From: Sclerurus mexicanus
Taxonomy: Eukaryota > Chordata > Aves > Passeriformes > Furnariidae
Length of the DNA stretch: 64,000 nucleotides
Reading direction: 5' to 3'
Assembly: GCA_013396755.1 (NCBI GenBank)
Contig: VWZF01004871.1
Span: 831,424 to 895,423 of the forward strand
The position numbers were made by a program, and so were the translations under genes. Below the pieces are notes generated by a model. That model searched no databases and was not told where the DNA came from. It saw nothing but the letters and a program-made list of their open reading frames with translations. The first letter of the stretch is position 1. Each line of letters opens with the position of its first letter. This document shows positions 63,801 through 64,000 of this stretch, piece after piece.

Positions 63801-64000
63801 AAGTAAATAAGCACTGGTGCTCTGGTGGCTGGCCAAATGACGATTATTGTTGTCAACAGTGTGATAGAGCTAGACTGGTAAATTTATTCATGCATTTCTA
63901 GTTTCTGTTTCCACTTGTACTGATGGAGTAGACAGATAAGACTGCCTGTTTTGACTCATGATTCTTTGTGGCTAAAGAGCAAAGCAGCAACCTTAGGTTA

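Larger units (their letters stand above)
58392..64000 (-). other. upstream intron or 5' region of MYBPC1
   Basis: No ATG exon encoding an MPEPTKK-like start was found on the minus strand, and no other gene is recognisable. It holds two CR1 fragments. A single MEF2-type site (ctatttttaa) at 59570-59579 is noted, but one such match in AT-rich DNA means little. Confidence 0.45.

Noticed and set aside
1..64000. A novel prokaryotic-style system (CRISPR, operon, defence island, phage)
   Set aside because: The window is an intron-rich vertebrate muscle gene with avian repeats; no direct-repeat array, operon or bacterial signal is present.

Overview
The window is vertebrate nuclear DNA, most likely from a bird. 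It holds small exons with GT-AG borders separated by long AT-rich introns. It also has CR1-type LINE fragments with the typical avian ending (ATTCTGTGATTCTGTG-like) and a solo LTR with a short avian-retrovirus-like promoter block. There are no operons, ribosome-binding sites, CRISPR arrays or other prokaryotic features.

Almost everything is one gene on the minus strand: MYBPC1, slow skeletal myosin-binding protein C, a thick-filament protein of the sarcomere. I could place 25 constitutive-looking exons by hand. Their reading phases join without a break from 46854 down to 11889 and encode the C1 Ig domain, the M-motif, and C2 to C10 (Ig and FnIII domains). From C2 to C10 every domain is split over two exons. 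Five very small exons (33 to 42 nt, all phase 1 to phase 1) at 49252-58391 encode the Pro/Ala/Ser/acidic N-terminal extension. A 42-nt phase-1 exon at 20422-20463 looks like the alternative insert in the C7 domain. The first coding exon (initiator Met) and the promoter were not found and probably lie beyond 64000.

The 3' end is the least certain part. An exon at about 8410-8468 matches, as I remember it, the alternative C-terminus of the mammalian protein. A second candidate terminal exon with an excellent acceptor lies at 4974-5074, followed by two AATAAA signals. No gene was recognised in 141-4340. A GC-rich minisatellite opens the window at 23-140.

Introns contain CR1 fragments, a solo LTR (about 33481-33951), several short microsatellites, and a GGAA tract holding the only assembly gap (44545-44622), starting about 30 nt from a splice donor. 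I see no novel genetic system. The most useful observations concern alternative splicing at both ends of MYBPC1, an unusual Phe in the C5 domain, and the gap-bearing repeat next to the C1 exon.
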